Source: Odobenus rosmarus divergens
Lineage: Eukaryota > Chordata > Mammalia > Carnivora > Odobenidae
Direction: 5' to 3'
Assembly: GCF_000321225.1 (NCBI RefSeq)
Contig: NW_004450381.1
Coordinates: 1,878,457-1,942,456 of the forward strand
DNA length: 64,000 nucleotides
Shown in pieces: positions 13,566 to 24,640 of this stretch. The translations under genes and the position numbers were made by a program. Within the stretch, counting starts at the first letter, position 1, and each line of letters opens with the position of its first letter. The notes below the pieces were generated by a model, which was not told where the DNA came from, made no database searches, and saw only the letters and a list, made by a program, of their open reading frames with translations.

Positions 13566-13989
13566 CATAAATGGTTTTCCTCCATCTATGTAAATTATTC
13601 AACAAGATATTCCAAAGTTGTGGCAGATCACAGGAAAAGTTTTGATTTTGTAGAACTGATACTTCACTGAGTCTAGAATTCCATGGCCCCTACTTACTAA
13701 ATTTCAATAGCAACCACCAACCATTGAGATGAGAAAAGCTTCCATGATTTTCTAAAATGACCCCTATTTAAGGGCAAAGATCCTCAGATACAGATTCTAA
13801 TTCACCAGCAGATCTTGGCCCCTACCTGGTTAAGAAGGAATCGCTAACCCTGCCTAGAGAGCCTCTAGAGTCCCCTGAGCATGGGAGAGATTACAGAGTA
13901 GAGGGAAAGGACCAGTACAGTTCATAGCAATTCAAGTGTCTAAAAGTTGAAAAAAGGAACAAAATTTTTAAAAAATTAAAAAAAAAAGG

Positions 13990-14203
13990 GGGGGGGACAC
14001 CTGGGTGGCTCAGTCAGTTGGACATCTGCCTTCAGCTCAGGTCATGATCCCAGGGTCCTGAAATCAAGTCCTGCGTCGGGCTCCTTGCTCAGCAGGGAGG
14101 CTGCTGCTTCTCCCTCTGCCTGCCACTACCCCTGCTTGTGTTCTCTCGCACTCTCTCTCTCTAACAAATAAATAAATAAAATTTAAAAAAAAAAAGAAAG
14201 AAA
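13990..14203 (+). mobile_element. CAN-SINE
   Basis: Full-length copy preceded by a run of G; the sequence aaagttgaaaaaagg occurs on both sides. Confidence 0.87.
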
Positions 14204-14405
14204 GTTGAAAAAAGGGTTGTGGTTTAAGTTACTACTATCCCTTCCCCAATCCTGCTCAGGGCTGTCATCAGTACCCAGCACTACCTCTAGTCCAGAGAAG
14301 TCAAGGTTTGGGAGGAATAAAAAGTAGCTCTCCTCACAATAATAGTATGGATCCTGCCTCTATAAATACTAAGAATAATCTCAAACTACAATAAATCCAT
14401 GAAGT

Positions 14406-14627
14406 GGGTGCCTGGGTGGCTCAGTCGTTAAGCATCTGCCTTCGGCTCAGGTCATGATCCCAGCCAGGGTCCTGGGATCGAGCCCCGCATCGGGCTCCCT
14501 GCTCAGCGGGAGGCCTGCTTCTCCCTCTCCCACTCCTCCTGCTTGTGTGCCCTCTCTCGTTGTATCTTTCTCTGTCAAATAAATAAATAAAATCTTTAAA
14601 AATAAATAAATAAAAATAAATAAATAA
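14406..14627 (+). mobile_element. Full-length CAN-SINE
   Basis: The tail is expanded into an (AAAT)n run. The perfect flank is ataaatccatgaagt (14391-14405, 14628-14642). Confidence 0.94.
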
Positions 14628-15563
14628 ATAAATCCATGAAGTATGTCTGATGTATTTCTCAAATAATATTTCTTAAAAACATCAAAATGGATGCAGTGCT
14701 CCCAAAATAGAGACAGGCACTAAAGGCCTTGAGCCCCTCCCATGTGGCCGGCATCGTGTCCCAGCTGTGCTGTATCTGGTACAGTTCACTGAATCCTCAC
14801 AAGAGCCCACATAGGCATTGACAGAGGCTCAGAGAGTAGAACTCACTCTCCCTGGGTCACCATTCAGTAGTCTGAATCCAAACCCCATACCCTGCCCTCT
14901 GCTCCATACAGTCCCCAGTGCAACCACACACAATAATTCATCAGGAATGTGCAGTTTTCATCTCAATAAATATTTCACAAGATACGAACAAAATGTAACA
15001 ACACTAAAACTATACTGCTCAATCTGCCCCTTCTAGATTTATCTACTTGTCCTTTGGATCAGTGCTGATATTCTTGACCAAATTTTTTTCATTTTGAAGG
15101 TACTGTCATGTTATTTAATATAAAATCTATCGTTTTTAGCGCACAAAATTTATCGCCAGTTCTAAATCAGTATGTACTAAGTTACAGCTGTAAAAATAAA
15201 ATTCTTAGCTATAAGCATATAGATACCTGCTACTTTTTCATTTAAAATAATTATTTGTTAGGCATGGGCAGAGACACAGCTGCCCTCATTTTACAGAAAT
15301 AACCCTGCATTAAGAAGGCTGCAATCTGGGTGGACAGAACTCTCACCAGGATGTCCCTGTATTTGGGCTCCCCAGGACAGGATTTACAGCTCCAGGAGCC
15401 CTCCCTAAAGCTAATTACACATCCACAGCCACATAGGAAGCTTGAGTTTCCTTTACATCTACAAGGAGATCACATAATTAAAACCTACTGAGGAAAACAA
15501 ATAAAGGGCCATCTCTTACCTGCCAGATATGGTAGATAAAATACTACTTAAAAGTCAAACCAC

Positions 15564-15667
15564 GGGGCGCCTGGCTGGCTCAGTTGTAGAGCATTCGACT
15601 CTTGGTCTCAGGGTCGTGAGTTCAAGCCCCATGTTGGGTGTAGAGATTACTTGAAAAAAAAAAAAAA
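15564..15667 (+). mobile_element. Old short CAN-SINE
   Basis: Head-only subtype flanked by tcaaaccac on both sides. Confidence 0.88.
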
Positions 15668-16193
15668 TCAAACCACAGACTCTTAAAAATGGTAAATATT
15701 TTGGAGGCCATTAATAGGAAATCCTGCATGCAACATCACTGACAAATCTTCTAATTACAAACATCTACTGTTGGAGGAGACTACTAAAAAGTTCTGAAGC
15801 AAGTCATTATTTACTCCACATTCACTGAATACTTACTTTGTGCCATGGGAAATGCCACTTCTCTAGGACACTAGTCACACAAGGCATGAATAAATACGTG
15901 GACACATAAAGATAATTAAGACAAAAATAATACCTATTTTCAAGGAGCTCATAGTTTAGTGGAAGAAACAAGATACAATAAAAAAACAGTGAGGAGGACC
16001 CCATCCTTCATAAATTTTACTGACAAAATAAGGTAAACATATACAAGGCACAATGGCAGTAGAAAGAGCTAGTCCTTGGTTCTGCCTCTAGGGAACAGGG
16101 TGAGAGGTACACCTCAACAGAGTTGTGAGAAAGCACGGGCTCACTTGAAGGACTCTTAAGAACTTGGGTCTGGCTAGAATACAGAAAAGTCAA

Positions 16194-16395
16194 GGGGCGC
16201 CTGGGTGGCTCAGTCGTTGAGCGTCTGCCTTTGGCTCAGGTCATGATCCCAGGGTCCTGGGATCGAGCCCCGCATCGGGCTCCCTGCTCTGCAGGGAGTC
16301 TGCTTCTCCCTCTCCCACTCCCCCTGCTTGTGTTCCTTCTCTTGCTGTGTCCCTCTCTGTCAAATAAATAAATAAAATCTTTAAAAAGAAAAAAA
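16194..16395 (+). mobile_element. Full-length CAN-SINE
   Basis: Near-consensus copy; flanks gaaaagtcaa / gaaatgtcaa. Confidence 0.92.
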
Positions 16396-16655
16396 AGAAA
16401 TGTCAAAAGGACTAGTGGGGAAGGGCCCAGCAGGCCTTTGTCTGAAACTGGATGGCAAACTACAGACAGACTGAAGTCAGTGCAGCCCTAACTCGGATTT
16501 ACAAATCCTAAAGATGAACCTGGTGCTGGTGTGGAGGATGGGCTGAAGGGGCATAACATGCTGGTGGGGCTCAGGCATGAGAAAGCCTGATCGTCATCTC
16601 CTTCCCTGTAACTCCCTTCCTCTGACCTGACTCCAAGCTCCAAGGTACCATTCTT

Positions 16656-17056
16656 GGGGCGCCCGGGTGACTCAGTCGGTTAAGCATCAGACTCTTGATT
16701 GCAGCTCAGGTCATGATCTCAGGGTTGTGAGATGGAGCCCAGCGCTGGGCTCCATGCTCAGTGCAGAGCTTGCTTGTCCCTCTCCCTCTGCTCCTCCCCC
16801 CGTGCTCTCTCTCACAAATAAATAAAATTTTTTTTATTTTTTTTTAAGATTTTATTTATTTGACAGAGAGAGACACAGCGAGAGAAGGAACACAAGCAGG
16901 GGGAGTGGGAGAGGGAGAAGCACGCTTCCTGCTGAGCAGGGAGCCCGATGTGGGGCTTGATCCCAGAACCCTGGGATCATGACCTGAGCCAAAGTCAGAT
17001 GCTTAACGACTGAGCCACCCAGGCACCCCTAAATAAAATCTTAAAAAAAAAAAAAA
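16656..17056 (+). mobile_element. CAN-SINE carrying a nested opposite SINE
   Basis: The older outer element (ggggcgcccgggtgactcag) runs to 16828 and its tail resumes at 17030. A second SINE lies inside the tail. The outer flanks ggtaccattctt / agtactactctc are roughly alike. Confidence 0.85.
16829..17029 (-). mobile_element. Nested CAN-SINE
   Basis: Full element in the tail of the outer SINE; the interrupted tail sequence taaataaaat is duplicated at 16819-16828 and 17030-17039. Confidence 0.92.
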
Positions 17057-17849
17057 GTACTACTCTCATCCAGCAGCTCTCCCAGGATCTGAAGACCACC
17101 ACAGCGCTACTTTAAGCCTGCCTTTCTTCCACCATCAACCCCACGAATCTCCAGCCACGCCTCCAGATTCCATACCATCTGTGTCCATTGGCAACTTGGT
17201 GCAGAGGCCCTCGGAACTGGGCACAGATGCTATACAGATCTGGTCTGGCAAGCAGAGCTCAGTGTGACTATTACTTCTCTTGATCTAGACACTTGAAGCT
17301 CCTCTTAACCTAAAGGAAGAAAAGCTGCCTTTCTAGAACTACCAGAAGCACACACTAAGTTCATGGTTACCTAATACTCACAAGTCTTTTTCACGCAAAT
17401 GGCCACTAAGCTGCTTTTTCCTCTTTTCTCCCCCCTAACATTTTATTACGAAAACTTTCAAACACACGGAAATGTTGAAGAAATTGTAAACACCTCACTG
17501 CTCTCCTTTTCATAGCTGTGTAATTTATATTCTGAAAAAAAAAATTACACCTGTGTCTGATAAAATTTTCATTTGGTCCAATTCAGCTCAAGGCTTCAGT
17601 CTTTAGGATATCTTAAAATTCTGACTTTGACTTAAAACCACAGTTCTCCCTCGAACAAGTGCTGTCTTTAACCTAAGTCACATGTCCGCTGAGGATCCTC
17701 CTCTACAATACAAGGAGGCTGGATTCTAAGGTATCTCAAAGGTACCTTCCGACTCCAAAAACCTTCTAACTTAGTAAAATTCATAGAGCTGATGACAATG
17801 TTACATAGGTGCGAGCAATGACAGGGCTCCCTCCAGGTCTCAGAAGCAG

Positions 17850-17995
17850 CAGCAGAGTACTGAACTGAAGTCAGGAGAGCGGGGTCCAAGCTCCAGCTTT
17901 GCATACAAGCTCTGTGACTGTGGGCAGATCTCTTCAACACCTATCTTTGCAACTCTGTTTTCTCTCCTATAAGAGGAGCTGATAAAACCTAACTG
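17850..17995 (+). repeat. MIR
   Basis: Core-SINE text ctctgtgactgtgggcagat ... ttttctctcctataagagg. Confidence 0.6.
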
Positions 17996-18398
17996 TAGGG
18001 TTCTTGGACAAAATAACATGTATAGACAAAGAAAAAAAAACAAAAATCCTGATACACTCATTCCAGGGGAATTCACTTTGCCAACGTGCAAAGGTTAGGG
18101 GGGAAGAAAAGGTTCAACAACCCAAGATGAGGAATGGCAATTTATCTCAGTGATTCAGAAACTCCATCTCCCCCAACCACCCACCTATGAGGAGCACACC
18201 AATCAAGTTTCAAAAATAATGCCAAAAGGACCTTGAAATTTTATCTTTACTGTCAGGATACTGCATCAAGAAGGATCTACCCTGCGTGGAGAACACAGAC
18301 TGTCTTGGGAACTGCCAGAGAGCTAAGGCCCCTCCCTCACGGAGAAGCACCTTCAGCCCTGGCAGCCCTCTCTCTTCCTCCTACACTCACACCAGGAT

Positions 18399-18658
18399 TT
18401 TTTTTTAAGGTTTTATTAATTTATTTATCATTTATGTATTTCTTTATCTGACAGAGAGAGAGCACGTGTGCGAGAGAGTGAGAGAGCACAAGTAGGGGGA
18501 GCAGCAGAGGTAGAGGGAGAAGCAGGCTCCCCACTGAGCAGGGAGCCCAATGCAGGGCTCAATCCCAGGACCCTGGGATCATGACCTGAGCCGAAGGCAG
18601 ACACTTAAGGCAACGCTTAAGGCAACACTTAACCAACTGAGCCACCCAGGCGCGCCCC
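18399..18658 (-). mobile_element. Long CAN-SINE with internal duplications
   Basis: Flanks cactcacaccaggat / cagtcacatcaggat. At 260 bp it is longer than usual because the tail is expanded and a short unit (cttaaggcaac) is repeated next to the A-box. Confidence 0.9.
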
Positions 18659-18834
18659 CAGTCACATCAGGATCTTGACAGGGTCACTACTTTTTCCTTT
18701 GAATGCCTCCTACTCACCTCCAATTAGAACCTCTTTTTCGTTCTGTTATGCAATATTGTAAATTTATTATTTAATTGATATTTTAAAATCTACTGTCCTT
18801 CTTAAAACAGCCAGTATCCCGGAGACTGCCCTAT

Positions 18835-19030
18835 CTTGCACAAACAAATGTGTATCCCTGGGCAAGTTACTCTACCTATCTGAAATCTCAGTTTCCTCAT
18901 AGGTAAAATGGGCTGCTAATGCTACCTCCCTTATAAGGATGTTGAGAGGATTAAATGAAGTAATGAACCTAAACTGCCTGGCAGGGTGACAGCCCACAGT
19001 AAAGATGGGATAAATGTGAGCTATCATAAC
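18835..19030 (+). repeat. MIR
   Basis: Well-preserved core: cctgggcaagttactctac, tcagtttcctcataggtaa, aggattaaatgaagtaatg. Confidence 0.8.
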
Positions 19031-19039
19031 GTAGAGAAG

Positions 19040-20246
19040 AACACACTGCATGCCCCAAGTATGACTAATGCCTTATTAAAATAAAAAGCAGCAATTCAAA
19101 AGACACTTTGTAAGAGAAACCCTTTATAAGGAATGACTAAAGACTGTTTATACTCACTACTTACATTAAATTATATACTATTGCGCATAGATGTCAACAA
19201 ACAACACTTGCTTCTGGTTCTTTCCCACTGAAAATTATAGATCAGGAAATACTGAAAATATATGGTAGGGAGTTCACTGGAATGATAATCAAGAAACCTG
19301 GATTGTGGTCGCAAGCCTGACAAGTCTGCATGACCTTGATAAGTCATGCTAACTCTGTGAGCCTTGTTCAGAAGGCAAGGATGGATTAGGATCTTTCAGA
19401 AATTCAAAAATTCTATTTCATATTTTATATCATTCAGAACCAGGAATCAAAACTACTTTTAAAAAGGAAACTGCTAAAAAAAAAGGAAACTGCTGATTAG
19501 GTGTAATTTTTTATGCCATTCAATATCCCCCCAAAAATCCAAAAAGGGTTTCAACCCAAACGATCTAGATACATTTCTCTCTTATTTCCCAAACCCTGTA
19601 CTTGAAATGTAGGGATTATATTAAAATGTAAAATAAAAACAGACTTAAAACATTGAAGAGAAGGAATCACACAGTCAAGGGAAAACTGAAATTTAGAAAA
19701 CTAGCCACACTGGAGTCAGTAACTACACGTTACTAAATGAATCAAAACCAAAAACCAATCTGATAAAAGCATGTGGGCTACAAAAACCAAACAGAACGCC
19801 GAAGAAATTCAGTAAGAAATGTTTTAATTAGATAAATCCTAATGCAACAGGCTGATCCGACAGTGAATTCTCTGACACATACATGTTTCTAACCCTTCTT
19901 TTGTGAATTATGACACAGAATCAGAAAAGTGCATTTAAATGTACACATTTTACAGACTTGGAGCAACACTCCATTGAAAAAGTCAAGGCTTACTCAAAGC
20001 GTGAGCCCTGTCATGTCAAAGCCCTGCCCATGTGCAAGTGGGCGTGTATGAGAGATGCAGGAAACACGGAGAGGAAGGAGAGAAGCCGAGAAGAAATGCC
20101 TTTGGATGTACAATTCTCTACTTCGTCTGGATCCACATACAAAAGTCCATTAGTGCCCAAAATACTTCAATGGTTACTAAGCAGCTGACAATTTTCAAAT
20201 GCTTATTTTTATGGTAAAACAATACCTTTTCATTTTTAATACCAAT
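19040..20246. other. SPECC1L intron 1, no gene seen
   Basis: AT-rich sequence. Near 19445-19495 a short unit (aaggaaactgct) is tandemly duplicated; a faint MIR lies near 19300-19390. Confidence 0.5.
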
Positions 20247-20347
20247 TTTTTAAAGTTTAAGTAATCTCTACACCCAACTTGGGGCTCAAACTCACGACCT
20301 CAAGATCAAAAGTCACATGGTCTTCTGACTGAGCCAGCCGGGTGCCC
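20247..20347 (-). mobile_element. Old short CAN-SINE
   Basis: Head-only subtype, from taagtaatctctacacccaac to gccagccgggtgccc. Confidence 0.85.
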
Positions 20348-21309
20348 TGACACTGACTTTATTTCATGCCTAAAATCACGGTGTGATTATCAACTGAAGT
20401 GCACATTTAATATGGTAGTTTGTCCTGTTACGGTATTGTTTCCAGAAATCAGTGATCCACATTATGGCTTACTGAGGTGGAAAGGTGGCATTCAGATCCA
20501 CCTCTTCTCCACTTCCACCTCCAGCCCTGAGAAGGAAGGAACTTCGCCTCAGTGTCCTCTCCTTACCCAAGGGGTGTACCACTCTTAAACACCCCCATGG
20601 TCACAGAAGGAGGAAAAACCAGCTACCTCTCCAATTCCCCCCGCCGCCACCTTCCCTCCCAGCTTCCTCCTTTCCATCCGGCCACGCTCTATGAAGGGAG
20701 CATCAACAGGAGAAAAGCCACACTGACCAGCCACGCCCAAGTGGATACTGAAGTTAGCAATAAGGAGCTGATGGTGAGCAGGGCTAACAGCCCCAAGAGG
20801 AAGGTCAGGAGCCAAGTCAGACTGTAGTGGAATGCGATAAAAAATTGAGGAGATGAAAGATAAAGACCTTTTCAAAACTTTGGCTTTGTTAAGGGGGGAC
20901 AGTCATGAGGGGGGAGAGACACTTTGCTGGTGTTGTTTTTGTTTAAACTATGAGCAAGCTGCCTGGAGACAGTCAGCCTGCCAGGGAGAAAGGCCAGTGC
21001 TGCACCAGCACACCTGATCATCATCACCCTCCATGGCTGGAAAGGAGGAAGAAACTGGGGTTAGGGAGGTACACAGCTTGCCCAAAATCTGAGCTCTTCC
21101 CACTAAGCCACAGCTACTGATAGACAGGATGCTAAGAAAAAGGAGTTAATTATCAGCAACAAAAAGCCAGAGAGAAGCCCACTAGTATTAGTTTATTATT
21201 TCTATTACTCTACAAGATTTAACACAAGGAAATCTTTAGAAACTAGAGGCTCCCTGAATTTTTCAAACTTAGAACCATAAATCTTCTTCTTACTGCTTTC
21301 CAAATAACA
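20348..21309. other. SPECC1L intron 1, no gene seen
   Basis: Mixed unique DNA; the C-rich stretch near 20630-20660 gives open frames in several phases without recognisable content. Confidence 0.5.
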
Positions 21310-21620
21310 AACAAAAAAAATATTTTTTTAGGTTTTTTTTAAGTTTTATTTAAATTCCAGTTAGTGTAATATTAGCTTCAGGTGTACAATAAAGTGATTC
21401 AACACTTCCATACATCACCCAGTGCTCATCACAACAAGTGCACTCCTTAATCCCCATCACCTGTTGAACCCACCCTCCCTACCCCTCACCTTCCTTCTGG
21501 TAACCATCAGTTTGTTCTCTATGTAGTTAAGTCTCTGTTCTTGATTTGCCTCTCTCTTCAAAAAATCTAATCTTATATCAAGACCTCTTCAGATCCATTT
21601 CTGGAGATCTCTCTTTTTAA
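21310..21620 (-). mobile_element. L1 3'UTR fragment
   Basis: Antisense L1 text: T-rich start, ttcaggtgtacaataaagtg, catcacccagtgctcatcac. Confidence 0.75.
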
Positions 21621-22099
21621 TATAAGCTGCTGAAAGGCCGTTAAACTGACAATACTTAACATTCCAGACAAGTGACAAGGCTGGAAAAGGACAGCCTAAA
21701 AGAATTTCTGGCTACAGTACACAAATGATTTTTCCAGATTTAGTCCAAAACAAATTGGTTCCCAAAGTTCAAACTTCCAGAATGCAAGAAATTTTGAGTC
21801 TTTTCTGGCCATTCCCTCCTCAGCCAGGGTTTGTGAATATTTACAAAAAGAAAACGTTTATTCAGAACCCCTTCAAGCCACGGGTTTATGCTCGGAGTTT
21901 TGGCAGGCAGTTACACAACTGCACAATGCTATATTCATAAAATAAACCGTCGGCCATATTTTTAATTAAAAACACGAATTTGGTATATTTTTACATTTAT
22001 AACGAACTCTGATCCAAAATACAAAATGAAATTTTTTTTGCATTTCACTAATCGTTCAAATATAACTGTAAAAAATCCTTTAAAAATAAGCTTAAAGGT

Positions 22100-22320
22100 G
22101 GGGCGCCTGGGTGGCTCAGTTGTTAAGCGTCTGCCTTCGGCTCAGGTCATGATCCCAGGGTCCTGGGATTGAGCCCCACATCGGGCTCCCTGCTCGGCAG
22201 GAAGCCTGCTTCTCCCTCTCCCACTCCCCCTGCTTGTGTTCCTGCTCTCGCTCTCTCTCTCTGTCAAATAAATAAATAAATAAAATCTTAAAAAATAAAT
22301 AAAATCTTTAAAAAATTAAA
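22100..22320 (+). mobile_element. Full-length CAN-SINE at the 22-kb insertion hub
   Basis: Young copy with flank aaaaataagcttaaaggt on both sides (22082-22099, 22321-22338). The same flank motif recurs around the next elements. Confidence 0.94.
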
Positions 22321-22339
22321 AAAAATAAGCTTAAAGGTG

Positions 22340-22667
22340 AAATAAGTCAGAGAAAGACAATTATCATATGATCTCACTGATCCGAGGAATCTGAGAAACA
22401 AGACAGAGGATCATAGGGGAAGGGAGAGAAAAATGAAACAAGATGAAACCAGAGAGGGAGACAAACAATAAGAGACTCCTTAATCTCAGGAAACAAACTG
22501 AGGGTTGCTGGAGTGGAGGTGGGTGGGAGGGATGGGGTGGCTGGGTGATGGACACTGGGGAGGGTATGTGCTATGGTGAGCGCTGTGAATTGTGCAAGAT
22601 CTGTACCTCTGAAACAAATAATACGTTATAGGTTAATAAAAACAAGGAGTAAATTGAATAAATAAAC
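22340..22667 (+). mobile_element. L1 3' end at the insertion hub
   Basis: It runs from aataagtcagagaaagac through gggtgatggacactgggg to an A-rich tail. It is bounded by the hub motif (22321-22338, 22668-22680). Confidence 0.75.
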
Positions 22668-22681
22668 AAATAGCTTAAAGG

Positions 22682-22870
22682 GGGGGCGCCTGTGTGGCTC
22701 AGTCGGTTAAGCGTCTGCCTTCGGCTCAGATCCTAATCCCAGGGTCCTGGGATGGAGCCCCCGTGTTGGGCTCCCTGCTCAGTGTGGAGTCTGCTTGTCC
22801 CTCTCCCTCTGCACCCCCCCACTTGCGCGTGCTCTAATTCTCAAATAAATAAAAAATATTAAAAAAAAAA
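22682..22870 (+). mobile_element. CAN-SINE at the insertion hub
   Basis: Full-length copy preceded by a 13-bp version of the hub motif (aaatagcttaaag). Its A-tail abuts an opposite SINE. Confidence 0.9.
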
Positions 22871-23044
22871 GTTTTTATTTTTTGTGTTCGACAGACAGCG
22901 AGAGAGGACACAAACAAGCAGGAAGAGTGTGAAAGGGAGAAGCAGGCTTCCCGCCGAGCAGGGAGCCCGATGTGGGGCTTGATCCCTGGGATCATGACCT
23001 GAGCCGAAGGCAGACGCTCAACGACTGAGCCACCCAGGCGCCCC
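22871..23044 (-). mobile_element. CAN-SINE at the insertion hub
   Basis: Inverted copy facing the previous one tail to tail; the pair can form a long inverted repeat. A fresh copy of the hub motif follows at 23055-23072. Confidence 0.9.
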
Positions 23045-23071
23045 AAAACCTTTTAAAAAAATAAGCTTAAA

Positions 23072-23200
23072 GGGCCACCTGGCTGACTCAGCTGGAACAT
23101 GCAATTCTTGATCTCGGGGTTGTGAGTTCAAGCCCCACACTGGGTGTAGAGCTTACTTAAAAATAAGTAAATAAATTTTTGATTTAAATGAGTAAATAAT
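23072..23200 (+). mobile_element. Old short CAN-SINE at the insertion hub
   Basis: Head-only subtype (gggccacctggctgactcag) between hub motifs at 23055-23072 and 23201-23217. Confidence 0.82.
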
Positions 23201-23214
23201 AAAAAAGAAGCTTA

Positions 23215-24150
23215 AAATTTTAGATTTGAACCACTTCACTGAACAACCAAAATGAAAGAGACAAAGTGTCAGCAAGGACAAGAACACCTGGAACTCTCCC
23301 ACACATTGCTGCTAGAAGTATAAAACAGTACTGCTACTTTGGAAAACATTTTGGCAGTTTCTCATAAATTTTACCCAGTAATTCAGCCCCAGGTATTTAT
23401 CCAAAAGAAATTAAAACATATATGCACACAAAGACATACACAAATGTGCACAGCAGCTTTTTTAAAACAGCAGCTTTTTTAAAAATACATACAATACCCC
23501 CAAACCAGAAACAACCCAAATCCCCATCAACAAGGGAACGGATAAACAAACTGTGGTATAGCTATTTAATGAAATAAAACCCAGCAAGTAAAAGGAAGAA
23601 TCCACTGATAACATGGAACAGCATGGATGAAACTCAAAAGCATTATATTAAATGAAAGAAGCCAGAGGGGTGCCTGGGTGGCTCAATCCATTAAGCATGA
23701 CTCTTGATTTCGGCTCAGGTTGTAATCTCAGGATCATGAGATCAAGCTGGGCTCCCCCCTCAGCAGGGAGTCTGCTGGAGATTCTCTCTCTCTTCCTCTC
23801 CCTCTGCCCCTCTCCCTTGCTCTCTCTCAAGTAATAAATAAATCTTTAGAAAGAAAAAAAGAAGACTGATACATTCCATTTATATGAAATTCTACAAAAT
23901 GCAAACTTTTCTACAGTGACAGAGAGCCGATCAGTGGTTGCCTGGGGGTGGAAGAAGGGGAAATTAACCGAACAAGACATAAGAGAACTTTTGGGGGTTA
24001 TGAAATACTCTGTATCTGGACTGAGGTGCTGCTTATATGGCCGTATACATTTTCAAACCCCATTACACTGTACACTTGAAATGGAAGCATTCTGTTATAT
24101 ATAAATTACACTGAAGAACTCATTTAAAAAAAATTTAAAAGTTCCTAACT
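23215..24150 (+). mobile_element. L1 3' end
   Basis: From gaaccacttcactgaacaac to ccattacactgtacacttg and an A-rich end; interrupted by the SINE at 23667. Near 23455-23490 a short unit (cagcagctttttt) is tandemly repeated. Confidence 0.75.
23667..23853 (+). mobile_element. CAN-SINE in an L1 3' end
   Basis: Diverged copy with a shortened A-box region; flanks gaaagaagccaga / aaaaaagaagactga. Confidence 0.82.
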
Positions 24151-24229
24151 GTTCAACTAAAAAAAACAAAACTTTAGAGAATTGTTTTGTCAATAGCATA
24201 AAGGAAGACTTTTTAGAAAGACAAGTTAA

Positions 24230-24431
24230 GGGGCGCCTGAGTGGCTCAGTTTTTAAGCGTCTGCCTTCGGCTCAGGTCATGATCCCAGGGTCCTAGGATC
24301 GCGCCCCACATCAGGCTCCCTGCTCGGCGCGAGGCCTGCTTCTCCCTCTCCCATTCCCCCTGCTTGTGTTTCTGCTCTTGCTATCTCTCTCTCTAATAAA
24401 TAAATAAAATCTTTAAAAAAATAAAAACTAA
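24230..24431 (+). mobile_element. Full-length CAN-SINE
   Basis: Flanked by acaagttaa on both sides (24221-24229, 24432-24440). Confidence 0.92.
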
Positions 24432-24452
24432 ACAAGTTAAAACAGATTAGAC

Positions 24453-24640
24453 GGGGCGCCTGGGTGACTCAGTCAGTTAAGCAGTCAACTCCTGATTTCG
24501 GCTCAGGTCATGATCTCAGGGTTGTAAGACGGAGCCCTGCATCCAGCTCCATGCTGGGTGTGGAAACTACTTAAGATTCTCTCTCTCCCCCTCCTCTCCC
24601 TCTGCCCCTCCCCTGCACTCCCTTCTTAAAAAAAAAAAAA
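24453..24640 (+). mobile_element. CAN-SINE
   Basis: Older full-length copy 21 bp after the previous one; flank similarity is weak. Confidence 0.85.

Larger units (their letters stand above)
22081..23217. repeat. Retroelement insertion hub with repeated AAGCTTAAAG-type target
   Basis: Five related copies of the sequence (A)nTAAGCTTAAAG occur at 22081-22099, 22321-22339, 22668-22680, 23055-23072 and 23201-23217. They separate a SINE, an L1 end, a facing SINE pair and an old SINE. The first copy is preceded by cctttaaaa, matching the TT/AAAA preference of L1 endonuclease. Confidence 0.75.
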
